64,000 bases of DNA from Brasenia schreberi (GCA_036023115.1 JAYKKT010000080.1:10314501-10378500); one strand, 5' to 3'; positions 42,413 to 55,056 are shown, counted from the first letter of the stretch. The notes: a model not told the origin generated them from the sequence alone. Numbers and translations: made by a program.

Positions 42413-42860
42413 TTGGTCAAAACGCCCAAGATCATCCTCCAAAAACCTAGGAAAATCCTAAATATCAAGGGGCAGCCCAAAGCTTTCTCGCCCAAAACCA
42501 TAATCATCCTAGGAAAGACCAAGGTCCAACTATTTCCAAAGTCCCTAAATAAAAAGCCATTCGAGCATGACATGGACGATAGCAAGTTCCAAGGCCACCC
42601 TTTATACAAAGAATTTGCAAAACTAAAAAAAAACTTAGAACATGCTATTGAACATGGGTTACATGCCCTACCAAAGCCTAGGAACCCAAAACCAAGGTTG
42701 CCTTGAGCCCATAATTACAAATGTGAACCCAAGGAGGTATGGGATAGGATATATCCCCTCCATACCCCTAGAACCACCACCTGCGACCACTTGGGTCAAG
42801 GGTGCCCTAGAACCTATTAAAGTAGAAACCTATGATTTAGACCTCTTATTTAGAGTCTAA
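42413..42860 (+). pseudogene. gypsy I protease-RT linker
   Basis: KTPKIILQKPRKILNIKGQP, DMDDSKFQGHPLYKEFAK, then a frameshift in an A-run near 42625 to NMGYMPYQSLGTQNQGCLE and LDLLFRV, ending TAA at 42858-42860. It is the same linker and same terminal stop as in A, B and D. Confidence 0.75.
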
Positions 42861-42863
42861 TTT

Positions 42864-44063
42864 ATGGGGTTTTCCTTTGTAGGTATGACGGAAGATCCCT
42901 CCTTAACCAAAAATAAAAAAAAATTACAAAATTACAAAATTCAAAAACAAATGAAAAAATGTCAAAAACCAAAAACATTAGAAATTTGCGAAAAATCCAA
43001 AAAAACTGTAGTTTATATTTCTCCAAATATCCTTTCTTTGCAAAAAACCAAAAAAATTGAAAAATTAGAAAATTCCAAAAATAAAACCTTGTATATACCA
43101 GCTCCTGGTAAAAATTTGGAAAAAAACAAGGATTTTAAAGAAAAAATAGTCTTCATAAAAGGACCCAAGCCTTCAAAACCTGTAGAAATTCCAAAACCAA
43201 AACCAGGTGTTTGTAAAAACAATGCATCAAATCCAAATTCCCTAGGATTTAGAATTCTCGAGAATGATCAAAGCACGGAGGAGGATCCCCTTTTCCCTGA
43301 GGAGGATTCAACCTCTGAGCTTCCCGAGTTTCATAGAATCCTTGACATGGAGGAACCTTCGAGTTCCGTAGGAGGGGATTTCATAGAAATCAACGTAGGG
43401 AGTGAGTCAAAACCTAAACACATTAAGATAGGCGCATGTTTGCATAAGCATGAAAAAGCATCATTCATTGCATTCTTGAAAACCTATATCGATGTGTTTA
43501 CATGGACTTACGAAGACATGCCAGGTATAAACCCGAAAGTGGTAGAGCATTGTCTTCCCCTAGATCTAGGTTCAAAACCCATAAAACAAAAGCTTAGAAA
43601 GATTCATTCGAATGTCCATTCTCAAGTAAAAGAGGGTTTAGAAGATCTGCTTAAAGCTGGTTTTATAAAACCCATTGCGTATTATGATTGGCTTTCCAAC
43701 ATTGTTGTAGTTCAAAAATCCAATGGGAAAATTCAAATTTTCATTGATTTCAGAAATTTGAACAAAGCCACGCCAAAAGATAACTTCCCTTTACCAAACA
43801 TTGATTTGATAGTCGATAGTACTGCAAATCATGAAATGTTTTCCTTTATGGATGGCTACTCGGGTTATAATCAAATCAAATTAGCCCCAAGAGACCAGGC
43901 TAAAACTGCTTTTACCATACCCTGGGGCACGTACTATTATACAGTCATGCCCTTTGGTTTGAAAAATGCTGGTGCCACATACCAAAGAGCTATGACTATG
44001 ATCTTTCATGATCAAATTCATGAGCTTTTAGAAGTATATGTGGATGATCTCTTGGTAAAATAA
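42864..44063 (+). pseudogene. gypsy I pol N-terminal region and reverse transcriptase
   Basis: An open frame of 399 codons. After GFSFVG comes MTEDPSLTKNKKK, the Lys-rich segment (about residues 10-115), the acidic PEEDSTSELPEFHRILDMEE, and RT with LRKIHSNVHSQVKEGLEDLL, FMDGYSGYNQIKLAPRDQAK and MPFGLKNAGATYQRAM, up to the intact catalytic VYVDDLLVK, then TAA at 44061. The downstream half of RT continues in frame after the stop. The natural start is uncertain: either ATG at 42884 (MTEDP) after the acceptor-like site ending at 42882, or a spliced fusion. Confidence 0.85.
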
Positions 44064-44915
44064 AAAACCCGAGATACCCACATCGAATCTTTGCAAAAAG
44101 TTTTCGAAAGATTGAGGCTTTATAAAGTGAAACTAAACCCTCAAAAGTGCATCTTCGGAGTAGAATCCGGAAAGCTTTTAGGTTTTATGGTGAGCCAAAG
44201 GGGCATTAAAGTCGACCCCTCTAAGTGTTGAGCCATCATAGATATGCCTCCACCCTCCAATTTGACTCAAATCCGAAGCCTCCAAGGTCGCCTCCAATCG
44301 ATTAGAAGGTTCATTTCAAACCTCGCTACAAGATGTGAACCTTTCAACAAACTTTTGAGAAAAGGGGTGAAATTTGTTTGGAACGGCGATTGCCAAAAAA
44401 CTTTCTAAAGATTAAAAGCGTATTTGGGTAATCCTCCAGTTTTAAATCCTCTAAAGCAAGGAAAACCTCTTTTACTTTATATTTTTGTGCATACAAATGC
44501 TTTGGGTGCCTTATTAGCTCAATATGAGGATGATACCCATAAAGAGTATGCCATCTACTATATTTCGAAAACTCTATTGGCTTATGAAAGAAACTATCAA
44601 GCCATGGAGAAGACGTGCTTGGCCTTGGTATGAGCCTGCCAGAAATTTCGACATTACTTCCTAGATCATGAGATCTGGATAGTATCTAGGCTTGATCCAA
44701 TCAAGCATTTGTTTGAAAAACCTATCCTCACGGGTAGACTGGGTAAATGGCAGCTCCTCTTGATGGAGTATGACCTAAAATTCCACCATCAAACCTCCAA
44801 AAGGCTTGAAATTTTGAAAAATCTAGGGGCATCATGCATCGAAGTCTTTGGAGACTCTTTACTTGTCATAAACCAAGTTTTGAAAATTTGGCAAGTAGAG
44901 AGGACAATAGCATAG
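44064..44915 (+). pseudogene. gypsy I RT C-terminus, RNase H and remains of second RNase H
   Basis: The frame continues with KTRDTHIESLQKVFERLRLY, GFMVSQRGIKVDPSKC and a TGA at 44229 (CGA in B). RNase H follows (LLLYIFVHTNALGALLAQYE, YAIYYISKTLLAYERNYQAM). At about 44799 HHQTS is joined directly to KRLEILKNLGASCIEVFGDS: compared with A, about 290 bp are gone, including the catalytic DGA of the second RNase H. A further deletion of about 85 bp at about 44899 (IWQV/ERTIA) removes the segment before GREDN. Confidence 0.83.
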
Positions 44916-46315
44916 CAGATGCCCTCTCAACCATAGGATTAGCCCTAAGGGTTGATCCCACCTTGGGAACCTGATCCTTAGAAATATGGTACTCACCCAC
45001 TCCATCCATTCATGATTTGGAGATTTGCCAAAACAACCAAAATTCTACTGAAAAACCCTAGTTTCATGACATTAAAGATTTCTTAGAAAATGAGGGATTT
45101 TCAGAATTAGCTTCTTCTAAAGACAAAGTTTTCATTCGAAAGATTTCAACCCGATACGTAATTTTGGGAGGGATTCTTTATAAAAAGAGTTTTACTGGCA
45201 TCTTACTGAGGTGTGTAGACCTTGAGGAGGCTAGGATTATAATGCATGAATTCCATGATGGAGAATGTGGAGGGCATGTCAATGCAAACATGATGGCTAT
45301 GAAAATACTTAGAGCCGATTATTTTTGGTCCACTTTAAAGCAAGATTGTCATGATCATGTTAGGAAATGTCACCCATGTCAAGTGCATGGACACGCCATT
45401 CATACTCCATCATCAACCTTGCATTCTGTGGTCAGCCCATGGCCATTCACCATGTGGGCGTTTGACATCGTAGGACCAATCTCCCCGAATGCATCAAATG
45501 GACATAGGTTCATCCTAGCAGCCACCGAGTATTTTTCTAAATGTGTTGAAGCTACCTCCCTGACTAATGTCCAGGGGCAACATGTAGTGGCGTTCATTAA
45601 GAAGAATATCTTGGCTCGATTTGGAGTACCAAGAGACCTAGTGTCTGATAATGGCACCCCCTTCAAGAATGAGAGGATGGTAAAGTTATGTAACACCTAT
45701 GGCATAACTCATCACTACTCATCGCCCTACTACCCTCAAGACAACGGCCAAGCCGAAGCCACCAACAAGACTCCCATAAGTATTATTGAGAAAACCTTAG
45801 AGAAGGGTAGGACATGGCATGAGAAGCTTAACGAAGCCTTATGGGCTTATAGGACTTCCATCCGAACTTCCATAAATACCACGCCATTTGAGTTGGTCTA
45901 TGGCACAAATGCCATTCTCCCAATTCATACCAAACTGCATTCATTTCATACATCACTTACACTTGACCTCCCCCTAGATACTTTTCAGCATGCTAGAATG
46001 GTCGAGCTTGATTTGTTAGATGAAAGAAGGCTCCTTGCTATGGATCATGCACATGCATACCGGCAAAGGATAGCCTAACATTATGAAAAGCATATGAAGC
46101 TTCGCCATTTCAAAGTGGGAGACCATGTATTGAAAATCATCCACCATCGTGACCCACATCCACTTGGAAAGTGGCGGCCCAAGTGGGATGGTCCTTATGT
46201 TGTACATGGAACCACCACGAACAATGCATATTGGTTAATCGATGTTGAGGGTAGGAATTTAGCAGACCCTATGAATGCCCAATATTTGAAAAAAATACCA
46301 TGTGTAGGGTCTAAG
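44916..46315 (+). pseudogene. gypsy I integrase
   Basis: After decayed sequence matching ADALSSLGSALRVDP, the frame 45164-46078 carries the zinc domain (HEFHDGECGGH, CHDHVRKCHPC) and the catalytic core: D in FDIVGPISPNASNG, D in SDNGTPFKNERM, E in DNGQAEATNK. A stop at 46076 (CGA to TAA) is followed by HYEKHMKLRHFKVGDHVLK and the GPY/F module GKWRPKWDGPYVV, ending near NAQYLKK. The catalytic residues are intact. Confidence 0.85.
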
Positions 46316-47486
46316 CTGAATACCCTTGTAAAAATGTTTTAAGGGAATCTCCTTTGAAACTTCGTGAGTGAGGATCAAAGCGGATCGTGTGACCCTGAAT
46401 GAGGGAATCGATGCTTGTGAAAAAGCGAAGTTTTCAAAATAGATGGGTTAACATTTCAAAAGTCTTCATCTTACAAAGGAAGGCCTTGTTCAATATAGCA
46501 AAATACTTGCAAGTAGTACATGCTATTTCAAAATAGGTTGATCTGGGATGAATCGAGTAAATCATTGGGATACGTCTTTCCCCTCTTCTTTTCTCTTCCC
46601 CAAAAGGAAAATTTGGCAAAAAGCAAAAAAAGCAAAATCCCTACAAAAAGTCTCTTTCCAAAGGAAAGCAGAATTGCAAAGAAAAATCGTTCTTCTATGA
46701 AAAAGAGGGAAACAAAAAGAAAATCCTCCCAAATGGAAACCCTCTATGAAAAAGAAAAAAAATTTGCCAAAATGCTCAAAAGAGCAAAATTTTCCACCTC
46801 TTTGCCTCAAACCATGGGACACTTCAGAAGGGACCGTGGTAACTCTTTCCCCCATCCTGTTGATTTATTCCAAGCGAAGAAAGATTCATTTCAAGGAATC
46901 CTAAAGTAAAAATAGGATATGCTTACTTGAATCTCATTTTGTTTGAGAATTAAACGTTGTTGGGTAAGGCGTAGAAATTTTGAAATGCTCCCTGATTTCC
47001 TTATAAAACCTCTGCTAGAGTAGCAAGTGTTAAGACTCAAGTAAAGAGAAACGCAAGAAGTTGAAAATCCTTGTGGTTGAAGCTAAAAGGATTTTCCCTC
47101 TCTCAAAAGCGAATTGAGAAAAACCCCGAACATCAAGCAACATAAGACCAACTCACTTGGTGCAGCAGGTCTTCATAAGCCTCCCAAGTTCGACCACATC
47201 ATAATTCAAGTCCCTAGAAAACCATCTTTTCCAGCATATCATCCATGTCATTCATTCATACGTGCACGCATGGTCGTCAAATGCAAGATCCCAATTAGGA
47301 CTAGAACCGCATTAGGAGAGTCCCCTTTGGCGAAAATCCCCTCTTACCAGGCATAAGGAAAAAGTTTTTCTAAAAAACTGGGATGATCTATATTCTCGAA
47401 GACGAATCTAGGAAGAAAGCAAACAGGGGTGTTGTCTTATTTGCCAATTATCCAAATAAATTTGGATAATGCCAAAGAGGGGCATC
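46316..47486 (+). other. gypsy I 3' region and polypurine tract
   Basis: Homologous to A 4215-5385. It contains the conserved cctcaaaccatgggacac block near 46805 and a 97-residue frame on the opposite strand (46855 to 46562). The polypurine tract aaagaggggcatc occupies 47474-47486. Confidence 0.65.
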
Positions 47487-48465
47487 TGTAAACACCCAAA
47501 ATCAGATTATTTTCAAAACAAACACCTAGTTTTCAAAAACCATTTTAAAACCAATTTTGAACTTTTAAAACCCCGAAGTTGCAAAGTTTAAACTTTTGTC
47601 TGAAAATCCTTTAAAATAAAGGTTCGTAGACCTGAGCCAAATCTAAATTTTGTAAAGCACCAAAATCAAGCAGGTGGAGCCTGATCGAAAAGCAGCTCCA
47701 AAAACAGGTCAAAAGGTGAAAGCTTAGCCCAGCCTGATGAAAACAGGGCCGAAAAGCAGAAGAAGCATCCTGACTAGAAATAGACTTCAACCCCAGAATG
47801 TGAAATGCAAAGCCAAAGCACCAACAAAGATGTCAGAAATCTTCGAAAGGTGAGAAGACGGTCGGACAAGAAAGTTGGGAAAAACCCAGCTCAAGACAGA
47901 GCACTGAGGAAGCCAAGGCCAGTGAAAACCGCCCGTCTCAAAACACCAAGAAGGACTGAAGAAACAAAATTTTAGATTGGATCTAGACATAAAAGTTCAC
48001 GTGAACTTGCTTGGGGAGTGCATAAAGTAGGAGAGAGAAGAATGGTGGGCTTGACTTTTTCAAGTGGGTTAGCCATGTGGGCTTGATCAAAGGGTTGTGG
48101 GTTCGAACCTTGTTTGACCTAGGCCTAACCAAAGGATGCAACCAAGGAGGCTCGGGTGGATCAAGACATGGGCTGCACAAGGTGGACCTACACTCCTACC
48201 GCAACCTCCTGCCACATCCCGATCATAGCTGCACCTTCACCTCTTCTCGCGCCCCAACCTATCTGTTCACCTGCCCTCAACCACCCGACTGTCATACACC
48301 AGCCGCACCTTCACCCCTTCCCAGCCTTACCTCATCCAAGCACCCCTTTGTCAAGCCGTAGTGCCCCAACAACACCTGGCCTGCCGCATACCTGTCGTGC
48401 TTCACCTGCCCAACCACTCGCACCCCAACTGCGCTCCAGCAGTGCCTCACCTGGCTTGTGCGCCT
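47487..48465 (+). repeat. 3' LTR of gypsy I, first 979 bp
   Basis: It begins TGTAAACACCC after the polypurine tract and is cut at 48465 where C's LTR starts. It lacks the ATCC hexamer block and the TATA box of the other LTRs between 47950 and 48010, which suggests an internal deletion. A gggttcgaacc at 48089-48099 resembles a tRNA B box but is not in a tRNA. Confidence 0.75.
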
Positions 48466-51400
48466 TGTAGACACGAAAAATCTTCGACTATGGGTTTCTT
48501 AGGCTTGGAGCGAATCTTTTCGCAATCTACGTTCGCTTTTAGGGCGTGCCAGCTAGCTTACTCAAACTAGCGAAGTAGTTTTTAAATATCTGACTTTTGA
48601 AAGGCGATTGTAGGCAAGCGGGATCTTTACATCGCAGACCTTCTTGCACCGACGGGCAAGGGTCAGTCTGTACGCTTAGAGACTTCTTTTGAAACAAGTT
48701 AAACTCAAAAATCAATTTTTGAATAAACGGGTGTTTGAAAATCCTTTTGAAATCATGCACTTGGCGAGTTTTTGATTTGGGCGACCCTAAGTCTTTCAGT
48801 TTCAACCACTTAGGCGTGTTTGCACATTTTGTTCGAGTTTGTTCGATGCAGGTATGCACTCTAGCTCGAGTATGGCGAGTATGCAATGCAACTCACACAA
48901 CTTGAATGTAAAACCCGAAATTTAAAGACTTAGCGGAAGGGAAAACCCAAATTGAATGCAACTCACACAACTTGAATGTAAATTGCAAAAATTTAAATAT
49001 ATCTATATCTTAAGAGCGGAAAGGCTCAATGTGTGCGTGGGTGTTGTGTGTAAATTGAAATGCAACACACGCAACTGAACCGTAAAACCCCGCAGAAGGG
49101 AGATATAGATATATATAAGAGCGAGAAGGCTCAATGTGAGTGAGTGCTTTGAGTGTATAAATTGAAAGGCAACTCACGCAACTTGAATTTAAAACCCAGC
49201 TGAAAGGGAAATACGTATATATACGTAAGAGCGGAAAGGCTCAATGTGAGTGAGTGCTTTGAGTGTATAAAATGAAAGACAACTCACACGACTTGGACCT
49301 TAAAACCCAGTTGAATGTATATAAGTAGAGCTATATCCTATGGGCTGTTGAGGCCCGTTTGTGTGCAAAAGTATGTAGATAAGAGCGGAAAGGCTCGAGT
49401 GTACGTGTGTGTGTTTTGCATCAAGCACATATATTACATCCGGGGGGAGACAAGCTCCGTTATTACAACCCCGAATCACGAATTTAATTGAATGGAAAAG
49501 AAACTTGATATATATCAAAACGACTTACACTTTTCCAGGTTCTTGATTTGGGATTGTACAAGGAGCGAATCCACCTTCTTCTTATGGAGTCCGGGGCACG
49601 TGGGAGCGAAGCCAGAGAGCTTGAGAGCTTGGAGAGACTTGGAGTTCCGGGAGCTGCAAGCTACAATGGGTTTGGGGCTACTTGGGGCCGGTTTGGGCAA
49701 GGTATGACTCGAGTCACCTTGGCTCGAGTGATTGGGTTTTTGTATGGGATTTGGCCAACACTTGGCCTTGGTTTAGGTATAGTTTAGGCTTGGTATTAGG
49801 CCAGCATTTGGCCTTGGTTTAGGTATAGGATAGAGTTGGCTGGTCCTAGGTTAGTTGTAGGCTAAAGTTTTGAGATTTCGGCCAAGGTTCATGACCTTTG
49901 TTTGGTCTTGTGACACTCGAGCCAAGGTGGCTCGAGTGGCATTGTTTTAGTATGGAATACGGCCAGCACTTTGGCCTTGGGTTTAGCTTGTGTGACTCGA
50001 GCCAAAGGTGGCTCGAGTGAACTTGGTTTAAAGGGACCTTGGGGGTGGTCCTAGCTAGGTTTTGTCTAGGCTAGGTTGGCTCTAGAAGGTGTGACTTTAG
50101 GGTGTGGTTGGGGCTGATCCTAGGCAAACCACGACTAGGTTAAGGGCTGGCTAACTAAGATGGGCCAAGGTGAGCTTAGGTAAGGGACCACGGCCAGTAT
50201 GGCCGAGTGGTTTCAAGGTGAATGGCCTGCCATTATGGCAGGCCTGGTATGGTTTCAAAGAGGATAGCACACGGCCTAGCTTGGCCGTGTGTTAGGTTTA
50301 GGTGGCCTACCGAATGGCAGGCCAAGGCTTGGTGAAAAAGTAAGGACGCCGGCCAACTTTGGCCGGGCTGTTTTGGGCGTGTGGGAAAGGGAAACCAGCC
50401 AACGGTTGGGCTGGTTTTTAGGTAGTTGGCCTGCCTTTAGGGTAGGCCACTTTGGGTAGGAAATGAGACACGGCCTGCTGGTGCAGGCCGTGGGTTTTTG
50501 GGGAGAAAGGACTCGAGCCAAGGTGGCTCAAGTTAGGCTTGTTTCTAGGTTGAAGTCCGAGTAAAATGGGTGGCTCGGCCAGCAAGTGGCCGAGCTAGGT
50601 TAGGTTTTTCTTTGGTTCTAGGTAGGGCTTAGCTAGATGGTGGTTTTGGGTGGAAGACTTGGTGAAAAACGGCCAGCACTTGGCTGGTTTGGTGGTGGTT
50701 TTAGGGGACATTTGGGTAGGATGGGTGGTCTAGAGTGGTTAGGGAAGAAGGTGTCTAGTTTAGGTCTTAGGGGCTTACCTAGTTGCAGCACCGCTCCAAG
50801 CCGCCGCTCAAGCCGCGAAGCTCCACCACGCCATTCTCCCAGCCAGCTTGTAGGGGACGTTCCTTGGTTGGTGCAGCCCTTGGCTCCATGGGCTAATCCC
50901 AAGCACTCAAACAAACAAACTTGGCCTATGGGCCTTTTTCTCTCTCATCCCCCCCTTTATTCACGTGAGGAGCTTCCCTGGAGCCTCACTCGTGCCTTTT
51001 TTCAAGCCCAGCACCTCTATTTATAGAGGTTTTAAATGGGTCTTGGATATTGGGTCTGGCTATCCGGATCCAATCCAAACTCTATATGGATCTGGATCGT
51101 GGATCTCGGATATTTTAAGATCCAAATCCAATCCAAATATTTATTTGGGTTTGGATCTCGGATCTCGGATATTTTGAGATCCAGATCCAATCCAAACATA
51201 ATTTGGATCTGGATATTTTTGGGTCCAAACCCAATCCAGACTTTTCTTCTACTCCTTGGTTTTCTGGTCCTTTCGGGTGCTTTTCACCGTCATTTTCGAG
51301 CGGGCTTCGATTCATCGGACGCCCAACTCTAGCCTGGGTCTTCTCCAAGTCTTTCTTCCAACAGGTGTTCTGCTTTTCAGGACTTTTTCGGCATTCGTTT

Positions 51401-51801
51401 CGGTTCGCCATTTTGGTTTTTGGCCGGTTCCTACTAATATCGAACTCAGATTGTCGCTTGGATTCCGTTCTTCATTCTGACGGGACGTGTCTCAGACTTC
51501 TGTCGACTTCCTCAGGTACTGGGCTTCTTTCTGCATTTTGGAGCTGCTTTGTGCTTTTTCTTTGACCCAAATTACATTTTTACCCTTCTATCGGGCTTTT
51601 CTCCAAACGGGCTCTTTTTTCTTCCGTTTTTGAAGAGGGGGTGGCTTTTGAGACTCTGTGCTTGATTTCTCTTCTTGTTGGGGCTCTCCTTTTGCCTTTT
51701 GTACCTGTTTTCACATTTTTAAACAGGTTGTCATTTTAGCTCAAACGAGCTTTTTGTGTTTTTGAGAGTTTTTGATTTTTGGAAAATTCAGGGTGTTTAC
51801 A
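48466..51801 (-). repeat. 3' LTR of gypsy C (3336 bp)
   Basis: On the minus strand it starts TGTAAACACCCTG at 51801 and ends CGTGTCTACA at 48466. Landmarks: hexamers (51035-51245), TATA box CTATAAATAGAGG (51014-51026), an array of short hairpins (49753-50595), tandem repeats (49010-49420) and the U5-like palindrome (48643-48660). The polypurine tract is at 51802-51814. It interrupts the LTR of I. Confidence 0.83.
49753..50595. repeat. Array of short inverted repeats (hairpins) inside LTR C
   Basis: At least nine perfect palindromes with loops of 2-6 nt lie within 850 bp. Stems are CACTCGAGCCA (49914, 11 bp), ACTCGAGCCA (49995), GGCCTGCCA (50224), CACACGGCC (50268), CCGGCCAA (50349), CACGGCCTGC (50469), GCTCGGCCA (50573) and shorter GGCCAA (49753) and GGCCA (49799, 49961). 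Near-perfect ones lie at 50304, 50395, 50429 and 50511. No other LTR here has such an array. Confidence 0.85.
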
Positions 51802-51817
51802 AATGCCCCTCTTTGGC

Positions 51818-54800
51818 ATTATCCAAATTGATTTGGATAATGGCGAAGAAGATAACACCCTATTTTGGTTTTCCTCTCAAATTTTCTCGAGAATACACCA
51901 TTTTTATTTCGCAAAACCCTATTTTCCTTTACCACAGGTGGGGATTTTTAGCAAAAGTGGACTTTTCCTAGGTTTCCCTATGTATGATCATGCATGGATG
52001 ATTTTTGGATGCATGCATGAGAAAAACATTTTTCTTTTTGAGGTTTTGAGCCGAAGAGTGCCTTTTGAGGTAGGCTGCTCTGAGCAGGTTTTACCTATGT
52101 CTTCTAGACATTTTCGGGTTTTTGAGCTTTGGAGAGAGCTTTTTGAGGCTGTCTGCTCCAAGCAGGTTCTACCCTTGTCTTTTTGACATTCGTGGGTTTT
52201 TTGAAAATTTTCTTTTTGAAAATGAACTCCTTTTAGCTTGTATCGAAAAGGACTTCCGTTTTTCATACTTCCCTTCATTCGGGTTTCAATACCTGCTACT
52301 CAATAGAGGTTTTTGGGTAGGAAAACTTGAAAAACATTTCAAAGTTACATTTCCTACAAAACAGAGTCGAGTTCTCAAACAAAATGAAATCCAAATAAGC
52401 CGATTTTATTCGTACTTTAGGATTTTCGCAATTTTGAACCTTTTTCCTTGGGGATAAGCCGTAGGGATACGGGAAAGAGATACCACGGTGCCTTCTGAAG
52501 CATCCCATGGTTTTAGGCAAAGAATCAGAAAATCGCTCTTTGAGCTTTGGCTTTTTATTTCTTTTTTTCACAGAGGGTCTCCCTTTGGGAGTATTTTTTC
52601 ATTAATCCCTCTTTTCTTTAAAGGAGAGCAGCTCTTTGGAGGAGTTTTTGTATTCCGTGTTTATGAAGGGAAGACCTCTTTGGGAGGAGTATTTTTATAT
52701 CTCCTTTTTCTTTTGAAACGAGAAGACCTCTTTCGGAGGAGTTTTTGTATTCCCTGTTTATGAAGGGAAGATCACTTTCGGAGGAGTTTTTGTATTCTCG
52801 ATTTTTTTCTTTTTCTTTTGAACACAACCAATTTTCCTTTTTGGAGAGAAAGTAGAATGGGGGAAGGCTTATCCCTTTGGTTACTCGATTCAAACGAGAT
52901 CGTCCTATTTCTTAATAACATCTGCTATTCGAAAATATTTTGATATTTTGAACAAGGCTTAATCTTGTAAGCCAGGGTTCTTTGAAATATCGCCAATTTG
53001 TTTTTGAAAGACTCTACCTTTCGAAAGGTATAAATTCCTCCATTCAGGGTTATACAATCAACTTCGATCCTTCTTTCAAGAAGTTTCAAAGGAGTTCGAT
53101 TTTTCAAAATCTTTTCGAAAAAGGAATTTAACATAAACCCTTTTGAATATTCGAGCATTTTCCAGGTTTTGCTAATTTCTACCCACAACATCAACAAATT
53201 TTCGATTTTTGTTGCCCTTTTTGAAGACATGGGGACATTCCTACTCAAGTTTGCCCACCTCTTGGGCTTTCTTTGGGGTGGTATGATATGAATATGATGC
53301 ATGCTATGCACTCCATGTGATTCAAAATGGAAATACATGATTTTATGCAAGAGTGAGCATATGAAATGTATCTCATAAGTCAAGAAGGAGATGCATTCTA
53401 TGAAATTTGTTTCTTCATGGAAGGTGTCTAGGGGCTATATTTAAAAATGCCCCTAGCTTGAGGGAAATTTCACATGGCCACATGGTGAAGGGCCATGGCT
53501 TTTCAAAAGACTTTTTTGGATGGACAATGTTATGTTCATGTCCATGCATTTCCATGGTTTTTCTAACATGATCATGATACTTTTTGCTCAAGGATGGAAA
53601 ACACAACCAGCCCTAAGTGATCCTCATGTCCATCATAGTTTTAGTTTTGACATTGTCTCCATATTTCATCGTGAGATTCATGTTCTTATCCTAACACAAT
53701 CAAGGTTTTAACCAGAAGTTGAAAATCTTTCTTTTCAAAGTCATATATAGGGTTAAATTTTTCGAAATCTTGATCCTTTTTGAGAAAGCAGTTTTTGGAA
53801 AATCCTCCCTTTCTATATGAAGATGGTTTTATACCCGCCCTTTTGATATGTTTTCCATACTTGGTTTTGGTCAAGCAGGATTTTTGGAATTCATTTTGAA
53901 AATTCGTGCCTTCATGGGGCATTTGATCAAGTATGGTGAATGTGTCTCACAGAGGCACTTCAGCCACATGATACAGGGCTTGTCCCTTAATTGAGTCTTG
54001 AGTTTTGAAACTCATACTCTGTTTGAAAGGGGTTGTCATTTTGCCTACCTGTTTAAGATAGGTTTTTCAAATGAGTGCTTTAATGAATCATTCCCCTTTC
54101 CATAGGAGATGATGTCTCGAATTTTTAGGGCCTATAGCAAGGCCAAGCACGATTTTTCTTTTGGCTTAGTGATTCCTTTCACATGCCAAAAGAGTTTTCG
54201 AAAATGTATGGCACATTTAGTATGAACAACATCTTCATTTGATCAAGTCAAGCAAACAATGCAGGATTTGCAAAGCATGGAAGGTTTTTATCAAAAGAAT
54301 TTTGAAAAGGCTTTTGTGAAATGATAACCCTTTTTTCGAGACTCTCATTTCCGTTTTGAAATTTTCCTTGAAGGTGTTGGATTTGATTCGTATGGAGACC
54401 TGTCTACGAAGGCTCAATACTTAGGGGGTCGACTTTCATTGCCCCTTTGGTTTCACAAAACCTAGAATTCGAGTTCTAAGATGATGTCTAGACTCGATGC
54501 ACATGAATGATTTCAGAGTGTGATGCATGATGCTTATGCACACACTATGGGTTAGGCTTGTTTCTAAAAAATCCCCAATCTTTGCATAAGTCAAGGATCT
54601 TGCGAATTTCAGGAAGTTCGGAGGTTTTATTCCTCGTGGCTTTGGTGATTCTCGAGCTTTTCATTTTGAAAAAGCTCTAGCAAAAGGGTGTTTAAGATCA
54701 GCTTTTTGGATTTTTTTTTTATTTTTGGGAGTTATATACAATTTTTGAAAAGCATTTTTACAATTTTCAAAAATGGACTTTGTACATGGCCAAAGGCTTT

Positions 54801-55056
54801 AAAACAAATTTCTTTTTGGAATTTTCATTTTTCCAAATGTTTTTAAGATTTTGTTTTGGGTTTTCAATTTTTTTGGTTTTTGACAAATATCTGATTTTTT
54901 TGGCTTTTTCAAAAGGAGGGATCTTCCCATGAACCTACAAAGAAAACATTCATGAATCAGACTCTAATCAATAGGTCTAAGACATGGGTTTTGGGTTTTA
55001 GAGGTTCTACAGGGCACCCTTGACCTAGATGATCTTAGGTGACGGCTTTAGGGGTA
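51818..55056 (-). pseudogene. gypsy C decayed pol and 3' region
   Basis: Recognisable minus-strand pieces in pol order: WVKGAL before the conserved stop (54957-54959); the Lys-rich region (54720-54900); TSELPEIRKILDL near 54620; VKPKGAMKVDP near 54440 (RT VSQRGIEVDP); CAIHF-KLFWHVKGI near 54190 (RNase H); FEKPILNR near 54060; CHDHVRK-like HDHVRKTMEM and KPWPFTMWPCE near 53470-53580 (integrase). The central RT is missing. From about 53000 to 51818 the sequence matches the 3' regions of A and I, including KTMGCFRRHRGISFP near 52490. Stops occur throughout. Confidence 0.7.

Larger units (their letters stand above)
41532..48465 (+). mobile_element. gypsy I: plus-strand Tat-lineage element, 5' part lost, 3' LTR interrupted
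   Basis: I resumes in gag immediately after J's LTR and continues through protease, linker, RT, RNase H, a deleted second RNase H, integrase, a 3' region, polypurine tract and 979 bp of 3' LTR, where element C's LTR begins. It belongs to the APRDQAKTAF subfamily. Several stops (for example at 44061 and 44229) and two internal deletions make it defective. Confidence 0.87.

Noticed and set aside
46520..46909. 129-residue Lys-rich protein in the 3' region of I
   Set aside because: The frame is driven by A-rich runs and is broken in A at the equivalent place. It is not supported as a gene, though the region is conserved.
48080..48105. tRNA gene suggested by a B-box-like gggttcgaacc
   Set aside because: No matching A box, no cloverleaf arms at the right spacing, and the sequence is part of gypsy I's LTR.
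49010..49420. CRISPR-like regular repeats in LTR C and its sisters
   Set aside because: The units are long, variable and shared by LTRs of one family; between the palindromes the sequence is also repeated.
51988..52893. Envelope-like gene in the 3' region of C
   Set aside because: No signal peptide, membrane anchor or frame of useful length is conserved. Only the small antisense frame is shared among copies.
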